This document shows positions 5,826 to 7,074 of a DNA stretch of 7,074 nt, piece by piece (within the stretch, counting starts at the first letter, position 1; the number at the start of each line of letters is the position of its first letter). The stretch comes from Hyphomicrobiales bacterium (GTDB taxonomy: Bacteria > Pseudomonadota > Alphaproteobacteria > Rhizobiales > Xanthobacteraceae), in assembly GCA_016201085.1 (NCBI GenBank), contig JACQDO010000222.1:1-7074 (forward strand), in the 5' to 3' direction. The position numbers and the translations under genes are program-made. The notes under the pieces were generated by a model, which saw only the letters and a list, made by a program, of their open reading frames with translations, was not told where the DNA came from and made no database searches.

Positions 5826-7074
5826 CTACTCCGCCGCCTTGCGCATGGTTTCCCATTCGCGCAGCGCCTTGGCGTCGCGCGGCGAGACCTCCGGAAACTC
5901 GGGATCGGCGCCGATGCTGGTGAGAATTTTCCACGAGCGCGCGCATTTGGTACCGACGGCGAGATTGGACACGACCGCGACGCCGGCCACATCCGGCAGG
6001 CGGAAGGCGTCGGCCGGTCCCTCGTCGTTCACCAGCGTCGCCGCCGAGGTGATGCACACTTCGGCGAGATCGATGTCGAGCACCGCCTCGAACAGCTCCG
6101 GATTGGACACGTGCACGATCGGATGCGCCTCCAGCGAGGAGCCTATGCGCTTCTGCGCGCGCTCAATCTCGAGTGCGCCGGTGACGACGCGGCGCACGCT
6201 GCGCACCTTGCGCCATTTCTCCGCGAGTCTGTCGTCGCGCCAGTCGGCCGGCACTTCGTGGAAAGTTTCCAGATGCACCGACGACGCCTCGGCGCCGTAG
6301 CGCGCGGCCCACGACTCCTCCGCCGTAAAGCACAGCATCGGCGCCAGCCACGTCACCGTGCAGCGGAACAGATGATCGACCACGCTGAGGCAGGCCTTGC
6401 GGTTCACCGACGAGATCGGATCGCAATAGAGCGTGTCCTTGCGGATGTCGAAATAGAACGCCGACAGGTCGGCGGTCATGAAAGCCGAGAGCGCGGCGAA
6501 AATGCGCTTGTAGTCGAAGTCGGCGTAAGCTTGGCGCACCAGCGCGTCGAGCTCGCTGAGCCGATGCAGCATCAGCCGCTCCAGCTCCGGCATCTGGTCG
6601 AGCTTGACGCGATCCTCTTCGTGGAAATGCGCCAGCGAGCCGAGCATCCAGCGGATGGTGTTGCGCAGCTTGCGATAGGTATCGGCGGTAGTTTTCAGAA
6701 TCTCCGGCCCGATGCGCAGATCGTCGGCATAGTCCGACGCGCACACCCACATGCGCAGGATATCGGCGCCGGACTGCTTGATCACGTCCTGCGGCGCGGT
6801 GACGTTGCCGAACGACTTCGACATCTTGCGGCCCTGCTCGTCGAGCACGAAGCCGTGCGTGAGCACCACGTCGTAGGGTGCGCGGCCGCGTGTGCCGCAA
6901 CTTTCCAGCAGCGAGGAATGGAACCAGCCGCGGTGCTGGTCGCTGCCTTCCAGATACATCACGGTGTCTTGGCCGCCATCGACCTTGCGTTTGATGCCGG
7001 CGAGCGTGGGGAAATGCGCCGGGTCTTCCAGCACGAAGGCGTGGGTCGAGCCGCTATCGAACCAGACGTCGAGA
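5826..7074 (-). CDS. ileS: Isoleucyl-tRNA synthetase, C-terminal part
   Basis: A class I aminoacyl-tRNA synthetase that charges tRNA-Ile in the cytoplasm. The last 415 residues are visible; the frame is open at the window edge and starts in [13 protein letters not shown], a hallmark of IleS catalytic domains. Next come [14 protein letters not shown] (43-56 of the visible part), the ATP-binding KMSKS loop (83-87; bases 6813-6827) and the helical anticodon-binding domain from about residue 130. The C-terminal region normally carries a four-Cys zinc finger. Here only the first Cys remains (C377 in KCARSW); the others are Ser380, Ser397 and Asp400. The stop is TAG at 5826-5828, followed 10 nt later by repeat element C. 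The identity is certain. The finger loss probably reflects the lineage, which is my inference. The N-terminal half, including HIGH and most of the editing domain, lies outside the window. Confidence 0.97.
   Translation of the reverse strand, partial: LDVWFDSGSTHAFVLEDPAHFPTLAGIKRKVDGGQDTVMYLEGSDQHRGWFHSSLLESCGTRGRAPYDVVLTHGFVLDEQGRKMSKSFGNVTAPQDVIKQSGADILRMWVCASDYADDLRIGPEILKTTADTYRKLRNTIRWMLGSLAHFHEEDRVKLDQMPELERLMLHRLSELDALVRQAYADFDYKRIFAALSAFMTADLSAFYFDIRKDTLYCDPISSVNRKACLSVVDHLFRCTVTWLAPMLCFTAEESWAARYGAEASSVHLETFHEVPADWRDDRLAEKWRKVRSVRRVVTGALEIERAQKRIGSSLEAHPIVHVSNPELFEAVLDIDLAEVCITSAATLVNDEGPADAFRLPDVAGVAVVSNLAVGTKCARSWKILTSIGADPEFPEVSPRDAKALREWETMRKAAE

Noticed and set aside
6163..6900. 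245-codon minus-strand frame inside ileS
   Set aside because: It is a frame-shifted shadow; the true frame carries KMSKS.

Overview
The window looks like chromosomal DNA from an alphaproteobacterium of the order Hyphomicrobiales (Rhizobiales), probably near the Bradyrhizobium/Xanthobacteraceae families. The reasons are the high GC of most genes, the style of the LspA, IleS and M16 protein sequences, and three kinds of short palindromic intergenic repeat that I recognise as typical of this group. All seven genes I can support lie on the minus strand, so transcription runs from high to low coordinates. The two end genes are cut by the window.

In transcription order: (1) ileS, the C-terminal 415 residues of isoleucyl-tRNA synthetase (7074-5826); (2) a 394-bp AT-richer island (5422-5815) holding a 94-residue GIY-YIG nuclease-domain gene between inverted copies of a 28-nt palindromic repeat; (3) a further, larger palindromic repeat (5315-5410) that ends right at the lspA ribosome binding site; (4) lspA, the lipoprotein signal peptidase (5304-4795); (5) a 49-nt palindromic repeat (4692-4740); (6) a secreted, cysteine-free protein of unknown function (4671-3961); (7) two M16 family zinc-protease genes joined by an ATGA overlap (3863-2475 and 2478-1153); (8) a double-hairpin repeat (998-1079); and (9) pgi, glucose-6-phosphate isomerase (980 to beyond base 1).

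Most of this is housekeeping. IleS and LspA are neighbours in many proteobacteria, and here the GIY-YIG island has pushed them 521 bp apart. LspA, the secreted protein and the two M16 proteases all concern the cell envelope. The M16 pair appears to form one enzyme with a split active site: one subunit has the zinc ligands and the other has the Arg/Tyr pair. Pgi belongs to glycolysis/gluconeogenesis and is probably a separate transcription unit.

I see no defence system, CRISPR array, tRNA or rRNA. The least ordinary part is the repeat-bracketed GIY-YIG gene between ileS and lspA.
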